Below, piece after piece: positions 12,401-23,794 of a DNA stretch of 64,000 nt. Where the stretch lies: positions 3,491,127 through 3,555,126 of the forward strand of contig NC_031478.1 in assembly GCF_000006565.2 (NCBI RefSeq), written 5' to 3'. Source of the DNA: Toxoplasma gondii ME49. Lineage: Eukaryota; Apicomplexa; Conoidasida; Eucoccidiorida; Sarcocystidae. Each line of letters opens with the position of its first letter. Position 1 is the stretch's first letter. The notes below the pieces were generated by a model. The model had not been told where the DNA came from. It searched no databases and saw only the letters and a list, made by a program, of their open reading frames with translations. The translations under genes and the position numbers were made by a program.

Positions 12401-15400
12401 CTCCAAGGAAGGATGGCGCCGACTGCCTAAAATATCAAGAAGAAAGTAATCAAAAAAGATGACTCACCCCGCGACACGCACGTCAAGTCACCTCCCACGG
12501 AAATCGTATGCATGCATGCATGTGTATAAATATGCGTAAATGTATAAACGTATATTTTAAACTGTGTGTATATGACATACACGTAGGTATCGTTATAGCA
12601 CTACACACTACTCTCTATATAGATCGAGGTGGAGATGGTTCTTCCATCATGTGCACGAATGAATGCTCCGTACAGATCCCCGCTGACAGCTTCTCAGGCG
12701 TCCCTCCCCCACCTCTGTACTCTTCCTTCGCTGCCTGGAACGCTGACCCTTTGCCATTCTTTGTGCTGTAACTACCAACTGGCTTTTCTAAGGTGACACA
12801 CAGCTGCATGCCCCGATCTTTGAGGCGGGGCCTGCCGCTCCAGACGCGACAACGGCTTAGGTTAAGGAAACCAGAAGTTCTTTCATCTCACCAGAACTGC
12901 GCGTAGATGTCGAACCAGCCGCAGTGAAGGAAGTGGAGAGCAAGGAGCTTGGCGAGAAGGAGATCGTCGCTTTCCATGAGGTGGCGACGGACGCAAAATC
13001 GGACTCCGAGCCCTTCGCCCCGGAGGAAACTGGGAAGGGCCGACGCAACGCTGGCTCCGCTTCCACGTGTACACCACGCTCGTTTGCATGCAAGAGTAGA
13101 ACGCGTGCCGGAGCAACAAAGGCGCGGAGATATTCTCTGTTCCACTGAGGATCGACGGACTGGCGGCAAATGTGTGGAAGCGACAAGGCAACTCGTAGCG
13201 TGCTGTCTTCCGCGTTGGCTCATTGATGTGTGCTCTGTATGCGTCCTGCCCCAGAGCTCACGGTTCCTGTCTTCTGTTGCTCCAAGTCTGTCTCGTTCTC
13301 CAGCATCGAAGGCCTCGCCACTAGACTCGCGCGTTGGCCGTCGCCGCCTCCCCCCTCTGTCTTCTTCGTTTCGTGGTTCGTTTTTTCCGTCTTCTCCCTT
13401 GTCCCCCGCGTCTTCACATGCGGATGTTGACGACCCACTCGCCTGCATCTGAGGCCCTGTCGGCGGACCTTGAAAAGCAGCAAACTCCGCGTTCCCTGGG
13501 TTGCTAGCTGGGCCGGTGTGTTGTTCTTCGGTCTGTGTCTGCTGACAAGCTTCCTGTTTCGCAGCGGCTTTCTCGTTTCTCGCGTGGAGCGCGAAGAAGA
13601 GCTGCTGCTCGGGCGGCGGCGGAAGCACTCGGGTTGCGGGGGCAGGGTCCCCTGGTATAAGCCGGTCGATCGCTCGCGCCACGCCGGTCAAAGTCAGCTG
13701 TTGTTCTTTGTAGGTTTCCGTCAAGGTGTGCGTCACATCTAGCGCCTGGACTTTCTTCTGAAGGCCGCGAATCACCTCCGTGACGGAGACGCAAGACCCA
13801 CGAGACTCTGTGCCTCCAGGGTTCTCTCCCGGTCGCGAGGCTTCAGCAAACGGCGCAGCCGGCTCGGAGAGAAGAACGCGCTGCGCCGCATCAGACGCGG
13901 ACGCGGCGTCTCCATCGGAGGCGAGAGGCCCAGAAACGGAGCCGGACGGCATCGGCGGAGGGACAAGAAGCCCAGGAGCTGGAAGAGTGTAGCTCGGCAA
14001 CACACTCTGGAGTGAAGATGAACTTGGACAGCTCGCTGCGGCAGGCGACGGTGCTCCTGAGAGGAAGGGTGACGCCAAGGCTGAGGGCAAGGGCGGCGAG
14101 GGTGACCCTGGGGGAGACGAAAACCCTGACGCCAAAGAAAGAGAAACGGAAGAGACTGCAGATGCGCGCTGGTCGGCCCGCGGATCGATACGTCCAGGCT
14201 GCCCGGTAGCACCTTCAGGAATGTCTTTCTCTCTAGACGCATCGCCAGACACGTTGGATGACTCGCAACCTGCTGTCGCCCCATCGCGTCCGGAAACCGA
14301 AGGGCGCCACCCGGCGCGAAAGCTATTCTCGGATGCAGCGGCTTCGTCTCTCTGGTCTCCTGTGTTCATGCCCTCGGGTGGCGTCTCTCCGGCGCCTCGG
14401 TCGCCTACCCCGACGTTCAACTCGCTCTTCACTCCCCCTTCTACCGCGGCCCGCTGCCCTCCTTCCCCGGAAACGTCTGCGAGTTCGCCGCTACGCTCTG
14501 AGCGCCCTCGAGTCCTCGAACCCTTCTCGTCCTTCTGGTGAGAGCTAAGTGAAGAAGAAGGGAACGAGACAGGAAGAGGCGAGAGAGCAGAACAGGAGGC
14601 TCCTGCAGGATTCGATGCTGCGCTGCTACAGGCCACGGACCGGCGACCAGGGCGAGAGGCATCAGACTTGATCTCTTCATTGTGAGACGGCAGAAGAACG
14701 GAAACGGAGGAAGAAGGCGCAAACGACGGCTGCGTCGCTCCGGTGCTCGGAACGGCTTCTCGTTGCTTCCGCGCCTCGGCTGCAAGAGCTGCGGCGCGAA
14801 TCTGATCTTTCGACTCCTGGCAAAAAGCGATAGGGCAAGGCAACGAATACACGTCTGTCAACGGGGGCGCAGCGCATCGCCGCGCCAATCGGTTGTGGGG
14901 TGAGGAACGCGCTTCCCCAAGAGTGAACACACTCCCTCACGTGTACTTTTAGGAACTCCAAGTGCGTCCGCCATGAAATCTGTAGCGGTCGGATTTGGAC
15001 AACCAAGTGAACTGGAACCTTTCACGTGAGAGACACGAAGGTGAAGAAAGCCAAACTCAGTCCGGGGAGCGAAATGCAAAAAGCAAGCAAACTTGCAGGA
15101 CTGACCGAGACGTCTCGAGACGTCACAACCGACGACAGTCGAGTGATTGAGTTCCACACACTGCCTCGAGAAAGACAGCCTAGCAGAGACCGAGAGGACA
15201 CCTCTACAGTCCAGAAACACGAACAAAAATGGAAGTTTTTAGAACCTGTTCACGCAGCTCGACGGGTCGAAGGAAAAATTGACTTCATACAAAATCATCG
15301 CTGACACACATACTCATGTATTACACATATACGTATATATATATATACATACATATATATATAGGGGAAGAAGTGGAGCGTGAAAGGATCATGGCGACTC

Positions 15401-16638
15401 ACAACAATGACGTCGAGTAGGAGATCGAGGTTTCTGGTGAGTTCGTCACAGCTTTTTCTGTGGCGTTTGGCTGCTTGTGTAACTTCCTCGTACAGGGCGA
15501 CGAATGGTTCTCGCCCAGCTCCAACAACTGTGATGGGAGCCTCGGCGCGCTGCATCCAGAGCGCCTGTTCTCCTCCTGGTGGCTTCTGACCGGTTTTGCG
15601 AGCCTCTGTCTCGCGCTTCGCCTGAGTGTCTGACTTCGCTTCTTGTCCGCACTGAGTCGCCTTCTCGCGAGCCTCGGCAGAGACGCCCGTCGTTCCCCAG
15701 GCCCCGTCATCCTCCGCCTTGGTCCCGTCTCGCGCATGCAGGGGCTGTCGGTCTTGGCGAGCTGTGAGAGACGGAGACATGGAAGGCATGCGCGAGAAAG
15801 GCGGCGTGCGGCTGGCCTGGTCCCCGGAGGCCGGCGCCCGGCGAGCGGGAAGGTGGGAGCGCGAATCGGAGTGTCGGTCCTGATGCAAGACCGAGGAAAT
15901 CTCACAGATCATTCTCTTGCGACGCACGCTCCGGCTTCGATCTGCCTCCACAGATCCGCGGGATTTCGCGAAAAGAGCCCCGCCCCGCACACGGGCCTCT
16001 GGACGAGTCAGGACTGGACGCGGGTCAGGCGACACAGGGCGTGGAGACAGTTCTTCAGCCGTCTCGTCGAGCGAGGACGAGTCTCTGCTGCCAGGTGCAA
16101 CCGACGAAGAGCTCGACGCAGAAGAGAGCGAGAAGAACGGAGAGAAAGGCGCCGAAGAAGACGACGGTGGGACCCCCGAACTGAGGAACTGCGAATCAGA
16201 CGCTCCAAGAGATGGTGCGGTAGCCGACCCTACAGCCGACGCTGACGAAGACGCACGGGACGAAGGGGGAGAAGAGGGAAGCGACGAAGCGGGAGCCGAG
16301 GACGGAGACGGAAGGGAGGCAGACCAGGGGAGAGAGGAAGAAGAGGAAGAAGAGGAAGAAGAGAGGAAAGAGGAAGACGAAGAAGGCAGCGAAGTTACGG
16401 AAGAGGACGGAGACGTCAGCGACAAGGAGGAAGACGGAAGAGAAGAAGAAAGTCGGGAAGAAGACACGCCCGTCTGAGGCTCAGGAACGCTTTGAGGGTC
16501 GCCAGACGAAGACGACAAAAAAGACGAAGAGAACAGGGAAGCAGCCAAGGAAAGACCTGGCAAGGACGAGTCAGAGGAAGCCGCAACCGCTTCGTCACGC
16601 GTCCTCCCAGGAACTGCGTTGCGTTGCACACATGCCAC
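6462..16638 (-). CDS. RMND5/GID2-like subunit of the GID/CTLH E3 ubiquitin ligase, very large
   Basis: RMND5/GID2 pairs with MAEA/GID9 as the catalytic core of the GID/CTLH ubiquitin ligase. Five phase-consistent exons are read: 16638-15403 (5' end uncertain), 14816-12892, 12256-11377, 10858-10652 and 10013-6462, about 2,600 codons. RMND5-like pieces appear in family order: an N-terminal helix (ALYEEVTQAAKRHRKSCDEL); a coiled segment (VIRGLQKKVQALDVTHTL, then GVARAIDRLI); a LisH-like helix ending exon 2 (LLLAKLLALHFLHCGWFDIY); the CTLH segment across exons 3-5 (DLALHWLARQKRRHRRRL, FELHKLK joined to FLSLLSAPASTVEEALLYSR, then ADVCRLMGCVAFF); and the CRA start (TPYKDLVSETEWARVLNLF). RMND5 proteins are usually about 390 aa, so the rest is low-complexity insertion and a long C-terminal extension. 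The RING region appears degenerate (see findings). Exon 1 may follow an upstream exon: a CAG acceptor lies near 16605 and an ATG with a downstream GTAAGC donor near 17000. The C-terminus could continue past a GTAATG donor near 6466. Family call firm; exact ends less so. Confidence 0.8.
10523..10608. repeat. Two (TA)n microsatellites in an RMND5-like intron
   Basis: TA runs at 10523-10545 and 10581-10608 in the intron between the exons ending at 10652 and starting at 10013. Confidence 0.9.
11001..11060. repeat. (TA)n and TACATA microsatellite in an RMND5-like intron
   Basis: A long TA run, then TACATATA variants, in the intron between the exons ending at 11377 and starting at 10858. Confidence 0.9.
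15325..15364. repeat. (TA)n microsatellite in an RMND5-like intron
   Basis: Interrupted TA run just downstream of the first exon's GTGAGT donor on the - strand. Confidence 0.9.
16330..16380. repeat. Purine triplet tract (GAAGAG)n coding for polyserine
   Basis: Imperfect GAA/GAG/GAC triplets on the + strand. They read as serine-rich codons in the first RMND5-like exon on the - strand; the + strand reading is a polyglutamate shadow. Confidence 0.8.
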
Positions 16639-18247
16639 ACAGAAAAAAAAGCAGCAGCGACATAGGTGGATGTGCTATTCGTGACGCCAGATCTAGTCTT
16701 TTATGCAGTCGACTAAATTTCTCCGTTGTTGTTTGACTGAAATGTTATTGACATCAACACTAGCAAACCACCAGTCTTGACTGAACAGAATATCTCGTTC
16801 CTGGCCTCGAGATCTGTTACAGTCCGCGCAGGTGTAGGCAAACGGCACATGTAAAGTTCAAGAGGGAAACAGCAGACATGAAGCCAGAGACAGCGTCCCT
16901 CAAAGCCGTGAGGACTCGTAAAACAATAACCACCCCAACAATCGCTTACATCGACCTGCGGACAAGACGTGACCTCATCACGTTTCTTCAGAGCCGCAGA
17001 ATCCATCCGAAAAACGAGACAACTGGTGCTTGGTATGCCCCAGAGGAAACGACAGGCACCTCCGCATGCATCCAGCACAGAAGTCTGTCTATGAACAGAT
17101 ACTGTGGGAAGAACACAGCAAGCCTTGCCTCACGCAACCTATGGTGCCTACACGTTTGGAATGTATGCTTTTGAATGCAATTCTAAATCGATGAACCTTT
17201 CAGAACTGCAGGGGGCCTTGTGAAGAAGGTTCTCGACGCCTCAACCACATGTCGACTTGGACGCACAAATGGACACAATGAGACATTCGGATTTAGTTTA
17301 GCTGCTATTTTTGGGTTGCCTCAGATGACTATAAATCAGCAGCAAAATGTCGAACATGCATATATTACGTTTTCCACTCGGTACGCTCCCTGCCACGCCT
17401 GTGCGTGTAGAATGCAGTCGTGTTTGGGCAGTGGGCATGAGGAGTAAGGAGAAACAATGAATGCAAAGGATACAGAGAAGCACTGACGCCAAGACGCAGA
17501 CGACAACTCTAAATCGAAGTTCATCTTACATTTCCAGCTTCGCAGCTGCAGTGACCAGTGACCTTTGTGCGCCAAAAACTTCCAGGTATCGCTCTAGTGT
17601 ATTCAGATAAACTTCGAAAGCCAACAGATTCACGCTCTCCCTGCTCCACTACCTAATCATAATCTACTGTTCCAGACATTAAGGAATCTACGCAAAATCT
17701 CAAATCGAATAAACAGGGACATTATGGTACCTAGGATACTGAATCTGGTAACTATACTCTACGAGCTGGGATACTGGTGGCGCATGCAAAAAACGCGACT
17801 TTAATCCAAACTTCACAGAAAGCCACTCAGTGAGCAGTATTTCTAATTTCGGGAATCCTCAATCAAATTCGACACTGGCAGACGCATGCAGTGGCAGCTG
17901 CTTAGCAAGAAGACGCGGAATCAGAGAAAAACGATGTGGAATATCCTTAACGTCAGTGGATGCGTTTTAACGTCAACATACTACAGACCATGAGAGTGAA
18001 GATAGTCCAATATGTAACTCCGTTCGTGAAAATCGAGAAGGTTTCACAAAGTACATTTAAGAAATGTGATTAATTCACCTAGTCAACACGACCACCTACA
18101 GGAAAATAAAACGCAGACGAGAGACAGGCTCATGTGGCCAGTTCGGCGCGGACACTGAGACAAGAGAGTCAACTCTGGCCAGCAAAACGCAGAGAGCTAC
18201 GCATTTCAAGTGAGACGCGGGAAACCACGTGTGTCGGGAGGAATCAC

Positions 18248-18286
18248 CCACCCACCCACACACACACAGACAGACAGACAGACACT
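18248..18286. repeat. (CA)n followed by (CAGA)n microsatellite
   Basis: CCCA units, then CA repeats, then GACA repeats, in the long spacer. Confidence 0.9.
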
Positions 18287-18569
18287 AGAGTGTACACCAT
18301 TCTACCGGAGAGTGCGTCCTTTCCTGCTAAACCCTATCTAAACACAACTCTGATGGCCCCCCTCGAATCTCGAAACAGTGATCACATTAATGCATGTATC
18401 ACGCCAAGAACACAACTGTTGTGGAATATCCTTGATGCCGAAGATATTGAAATTCGATTCCCTTAACTATCTCAAGCACTCCAGTTGGGATCGGTGTGTT
18501 CAGCAGTCATACAGAATCTGGTTGTCTCTACCTCGTAACTGGAGTCACATTCGGTATCCGAGATTTCAG

Positions 18570-18692
18570 AAACCGCGGGTTGCGTACCTGAACGATCAGC
18601 GTGAGGCATGGCTAAAGGGTGAAGCCTCGCCCCCGTTCGCTCCTGGGATGAAAGAGAGAAACCGCAGATTTCTCAGGAAGGTGGAAGTATAG
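18570..18692 (+). CDS. Candidate terminal exon of an unrecognised small gene
   Basis: After an ATTTCAG acceptor, 40 codons read KPRVAYLNDQREAWLK, continue with a basic, globular-looking C-terminus and end in a stop at 18690-18692. No family was recognised and no upstream exon could be joined with confidence. It may be chance; the frame also extends a short way upstream without a splice. Confidence 0.25.
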   Translation, partial: KPRVAYLNDQREAWLKGEASPPFAPGMKERNRRFLRKVEV

Positions 18693-19224
18693 GAACCACG
18701 AGAATTCTTGTTTCCACCGTGAAAAAGGCTTTCTCTCAGTCGCGAAAATGGGTTGCTGCTGGCGCTTTGGCTCCGCGAATTGCAGTGTACGCGAAAGGCG
18801 ACGCAAGTAGACAAACAATCGTTTTAAGAGCGGTGGTCGTTCTGGAAAGCACCGAACTGTGACTTGGATTCCCAAAACAACATGACAGTTTCGAAGCTTC
18901 GCTCTCTGCTGTTGCTTCTGCCCACTTGACTCAAGGTTCCCATGGGCACAAATGCCTCTCTGTAGACACGCCCGTGTGTATGAACCTAGAAGCCTAGACT
19001 TGATACAGAGTTAACGAAGGTTTCTGCGAGCAATACATGACAAGAGGACATGTCGGTTGCATCCAGGTGTCTTTTTTAAAGGAAAAAACGAGGCTGTAGC
19101 AGAAACAGGGTTTTTGGTGACGCGTCACCGTGTGCCGGGGCTGAACGCGTTTCACTCCGGAACCTGGACAGTAGAGCAAACGCACACTTTCGAATGTTCG
19201 TAAGCTTTTGCACACAGGTTGGTC

Positions 19225-19342
19225 CTCTGAGTCAAATCGCCGTCTCCAGCTCCTCGTTTCTGATTCCCTCCAGAAAAACTGTCAGGACACAGCTGGTCAG
19301 CCGCTCTGCGTCGCCGGCCACGTCATCTCTGTGATGCGTTTT
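19225..19342 (-). CDS. Candidate terminal exon of an unrecognised gene
   Basis: On the - strand a pyrimidine-rich tract and a CACAG acceptor precede a short frame reading DDVAGDAERLTSCVLTVFLE and ending in TGA a few codons later. The composition is acidic and helix-like, unlike the surrounding non-coding reading. An ATG-led frame on the same strand at 20345 (MACVVAALVDTAFLRFSRRD) might be its first exon, but the joining exons were not resolved. Confidence 0.25.
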
Positions 19343-21023
19343 GAGAGGTGAGGCAACAAACCATGAGTATAACGAAGAGAGAGAAGGTGGGAGAGAGAGA
19401 AAAACAGTTAAGCAAGGTGTGTTCGGCAAAAAGAGAGCGGATGTGTGAAATGCCACGGAGGGGATAGCCAGACCGCCAGCTAGTGGTCGCCCAGACGAGA
19501 CCGGTAGCTACCGGTTGCGGCAAAAGAAAGGGGGAGAGACACAAACACGAGGAGCCAGCAAAAAATGAGCTTTTCTGCTAGGGAAAAGAGGCTCAAGAGA
19601 AAAAGAAAACAGCGTCGCACTCAAGCCCGCACAACCCCTGGGAGAGACCAAAGGAAAGTTTGAGGAGGGTGGCCCCCAGCGACGGTGTCGCGGAAAAAGC
19701 GTGAGGGGGACACAACAACGCCGCTGGTCTCCCGTTCCCAGGGAACCTGTTTCCTGTCTTCCGTTTTAAGTTCTTCGCGCGAACACAAGGTTCGGAAGCA
19801 GAGGAACCCTTGCAAAGAAGCTAGAAAGTCTGTGTCTGGAGGGTAGGAGCTAAACCAGCCGATAACGCGACGGCACAACGCTGGAGGCAAGGCTGGTCTG
19901 TACGACGAGAGAAACCGCGGGCAACGCGAATCCCAGGAGAAAGTGTTTGAGTCCAAGAACCGCTGAATTCTAACGGTCTGGTCTCTAAATATGCATACAT
20001 ATGCATATCTGTACTATTGAGATAAGCTTTCGTAGACATGTAAGTAGAGACATCGTTCCTAGTGAAACATCTCTAAGACTAGGCGACGCCAGTTCTGACG
20101 CATGGTGAGTATAGGACAGCCGTTGATGCTCTGCGTGTCCAGAACATTTCAACTTTTGCCTTTCCATTGAAACAGGAGGTAGATGGAGCGGTGTTTGAGG
20201 AGATAAGAAGCAAGACCTCAAGACGAGACACTTCGCATGGTAGCAGCCTTTCCACACTTGTAAGGTTATCGGTCTGGCCGGCTAAGTCCCGTCGAGAAAA
20301 TCGCAGGAAAGCCGTGTCCACCAGCGCCGCTACCACACACGCCATCGCGACGGGAACAACAACGACCGGTTACTGGAAACCATCGGAGCCGAGACCGCCT
20401 ATCTGCTCACCGTCGTTAACACTCAACCGTAAAGATGCATCCATAACACACTCCCGTGTTTCATTTTATCACTGGCAGGGGTGCCCCTTGAAGGAAAACA
20501 CACCAGTCTGTACAGTCGTGGGCGTGATTGTCGAGAAAGTACAGGCGAGTGAAAGCAAAAAGCCAGGTGCGAAGATCGAGCAGAGAGCCTTGGTGCTAGT
20601 GTTCAACTTTCGATAATCAGGCCTCTGCACTGGATCCAATCGAACAGAATGGATACCACCGCTCTTCACAAACAACAGTTGGCACGCAATCCTCCTGGAA
20701 GACAGAAGAGACGGGGATCCGTATGAAGCTGTGGTTGAACAATGTGTCGTAGCCCGTAATTAAACAATCACAGAGGCCTTTTAACCCTGGAGTCACAGTA
20801 GAGGTAGTCACCAGTATCCAGTTTGAACGTGAGAGCTCGACACCTTGATCTAAACTACACACGAACTTATACAAACCTGTTTTTGGTAAGTTGAGTGGAT
20901 TTACGTCTTCTATGCCCTGTCGAAAACTGCTACACAGCCCGCGAGCTTCGATGCCTTAGCCGTAATCTAGATGCGACCGTATTTTCGCGACGCAAGTCGA
21001 CTTATGTATGCGGTTGATATACA

Positions 21024-21042
21024 AATATATATATATATATAG
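21024..21042. repeat. (TA)n microsatellite
   Basis: Short uninterrupted TA run in the long spacer. Confidence 0.9.
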
Positions 21043-22120
21043 TCTCAGTATAGGCACATCCATACGTACATCCACTGAACACACTTAGTTGTATTCTTGG
21101 CAGGCATTTTCGCAAATCGATGCAGAAAAATCAATTCACAGACAACAGCGCGTCGTTGCTGTGTGGGAGCGATGTTTTGTCACACCGCACAAACGAGGGA
21201 GAAGAACCGGAGAAAACAACAGCTGTTTCATGCTCCAGTCGAATGGCAGCGATTTGCTACTCTGTCCTTTGATGTGTTAACCTGCCCGCGTGCTTTTCGT
21301 GGCCTTCTGGGGTCGGGGCAAAAGTCGCTGCTCCCTTGACGCAAGAAATGCCACGTTTGAAAGAGTGACAATTTAATTTTCTTAATGAGATTTCGCGATC
21401 GACATGTGGAGAAGTTCCCAGCGCTACAAAAATGATATCAAAGTGCAGCAGCAATTGTAATATTGGACAAGTCTGGCGATCCTGTTTGGTAGAACAGTCC
21501 GTCACGCATAGGAAAGAACATCGATACAGTGGTGACCAAGAACAGAAGAAACCAGATACTAGAACACGGTATTTCTAGCCTCACTTCCCCTTTTAAGGAG
21601 CAATAATTGTGTGGATGAGTCGGGGGAATCTCGAATGACAACCGTGGACAGGGTGTCCCGTCCCAGTTAAGGAGTGGAACTTCCAGAATCTCTGTTACAG
21701 GCACCCCAAGGCCTTTGAAAGATAAACACCCCATGGCTCAGAGCCCCGCGACGTCTGAACAGATACCACAGTTTCTCACTTGCTACCCATATCCTAACAA
21801 GACATAATGCCGAATGCTCAGGCGTCCATGTGAACAAATCCGAGACAGGTTAGACAGACCCCTTAGCAACGCCACTGACAAGAAAGCCCGAAGCATGACC
21901 AGAGCTCACGCGCATGCCTCTAGCCGGCCGAGGACGGGCTCCGTCACGTTGTCCGCATTTTCAGAGGAGAATGAAATACATTACCCTCTCGAAAAGCAAG
22001 CCGTATCCGCTTGAATCTCACTAGTTATCCAACTCCTTTCCTCCATCTTTGTCTCTTTACCTCTGCATGCATCTGGGCGCTTGCCTGTTGAAGCGTCTAT
22101 CTGTGCCTTGGTGCAGGATA

Positions 22121-22122
<2 letters not shown>

Positions 22123-22152
<30 letters not shown>
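22123..22152. repeat. (TA)n microsatellite
   Basis: Uninterrupted TA run of about 15 units in the long spacer. Confidence 0.9.
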
Positions 22153-22155
<3 letters not shown>

Positions 22156-22439
22156 TGTATCAGTATAGATGATTGCCAGCAGAGGTGTTCTGTATCACAG
22201 TGCAGGTAGTGTTCCATTGTGGTAAGATCGTACTGATGGTTTTGCCTGCAGGCAGGTCGGCTTCGTGGTAGTCTTGATTGAGGCGTCGAAAACATGTTTT
22301 TTTGAGCTTTCAAAGCTGTTAGAAAAAGCAATATGAGATCTCTCTGTTTTTTACGAACATGCTCTTTATATGGCACCGATATCCCTCTTTCTTTGTTTTT
22401 TGGAGTCTGGTCCTTAACTACGTAGTGCCTTGTGATAGA

Positions 22440-22870
22440 GGAAGCAAGGGAAAGCGAAGCGCGAACGAGAGGATATACGGAGATCGACGAGCAGGCAAGG
22501 AGAGCATAATGAGAGATGAGGGACTGAATAAGAGTAGGATAAGACAAGGATACATGAGAAAGCTAGAGAGAGCAAAACTAGTTATGGAGGAGAAAAATAT
22601 GAGGAGAGAAAAAGAGGACAAGGTAAGAACGATCATAGAATAAAAAGAGACGCGTTTGAGAACAAACCGAGAGACAAGGAGAGAATCAGGAGGGAACAAC
22701 GAGAGGATAAGGAGAGAATAGGGAGGTAGTAAGAAAAGAATGGGGGGATAACAAGCAGACAGGAAGCGGCGAGCAAGGAGACAAGGAGATAACAAGAAAC
22801 GGATAGGAGAGAGGGGCAAACGAGGAAATCACAGGAGAGGCTAAGGGGAGAATGTGAACGTTAGACAGTG
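22440..22870. repeat. Purine-rich (GAGA/AGGAGA) low-complexity tract
   Basis: About 430 bases are dominated by degenerate GGAGA and AAGGAGA units on the + strand, with few pyrimidines. Open frames across it are biased to Arg/Glu/Lys on + and Leu/Ser/Pro on -, and are not taken as genes. Confidence 0.7.
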
Positions 22871-23776
22871 AGAGAATAAGCAGACAACAGGGAAAAAGAG
22901 AAATTGGAAGCTGGTTGCGGCCGTCTCTGGACACGGAAGGAGAAAAAGAATATGAACTGCATGGCCGGTCGTGACCAAGTATCTCTTGTCTTGAGAGAGG
23001 TGTAGGCGACGGCACAAAGCCGAGGAAAGCAAACCCGGGGCGTGTCTTCTCTCCGACGAAGAGGCGACGCAGACACGCAGAATGGAAAGATAAAGATAAG
23101 CACTGCGAAGATCTTGTATTTTCGAGGACTGTCGACCGGGCGAGAGCAAGAGCAGCACGAGAAGCGAAAAAGAAGAAAGACGGCCCCCTCACATGTCAAG
23201 CCGGAGGACAACGCCAGGGGAGCGAAGGCGGGCCTGAGTGGAGGATCAGGGGGCCTCACATGCGTTTTGACTCTGGCTGGTCAGCTGCAAGGCCTCTGGC
23301 GTCTGGCGAAAGGCTGTTTCCTTGTTCTCCCCCGGAGTGGATATCCTGTAAAACACATTTCTCCTTTTCTTCACGATCGCCCTTCTCTGGAGTTACTCAT
23401 AACCTGGAATTCTCTAGGCTTCTCGCATCGAAGCTACACCCTCTCACGTTCTCGAGCTGCTGCCAAAGCGTTTCTTCCACGTCGATCTTGTTGCACCTCC
23501 CTGCCAAAGTGGAACGAAAGGCGCCCCTCGCGACTCTTTCCAGCAGTTTGAAATGACTGAGAGCGAGCAGCTAACATGCGAAACATGGCCTGTGTGGCAC
23601 TCGTGAGTTCTCTCAGGCCCCCCTCCCCCATCACTCCTCGTCGCTCTTTGATTCGTCTCGGAGGCGAATCTTTCTTCTGCGCTCCCCTTGAAAAAACGTC
23701 AGCGCGGGGACAGTTCCTGCCTTTCCCTGTCGTCTGATACTAAAATTCACCACTTTTCGTTCTCTTAATCAACTTA

Positions 23777-23794
23777 GAGTGGTGGTGGTGGTGG
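23777..23794. repeat. (GTG)n run
   Basis: Five to six GTG units in the spacer upstream of the HAD gene. Confidence 0.8.

Noticed and set aside
15917..16477. Glu/Asp-rich + strand protein with a polyglutamate run
   Set aside because: Antisense of the polyserine region of the RMND5-like first exon, which is supported by splicing and family matches.
21360..21740. AT-richer block considered as a nuclear copy of mitochondrial DNA
   Set aside because: No cox1, cob or cox3 reading frame could be recognised; a comparison with the mitochondrial genome would be needed.
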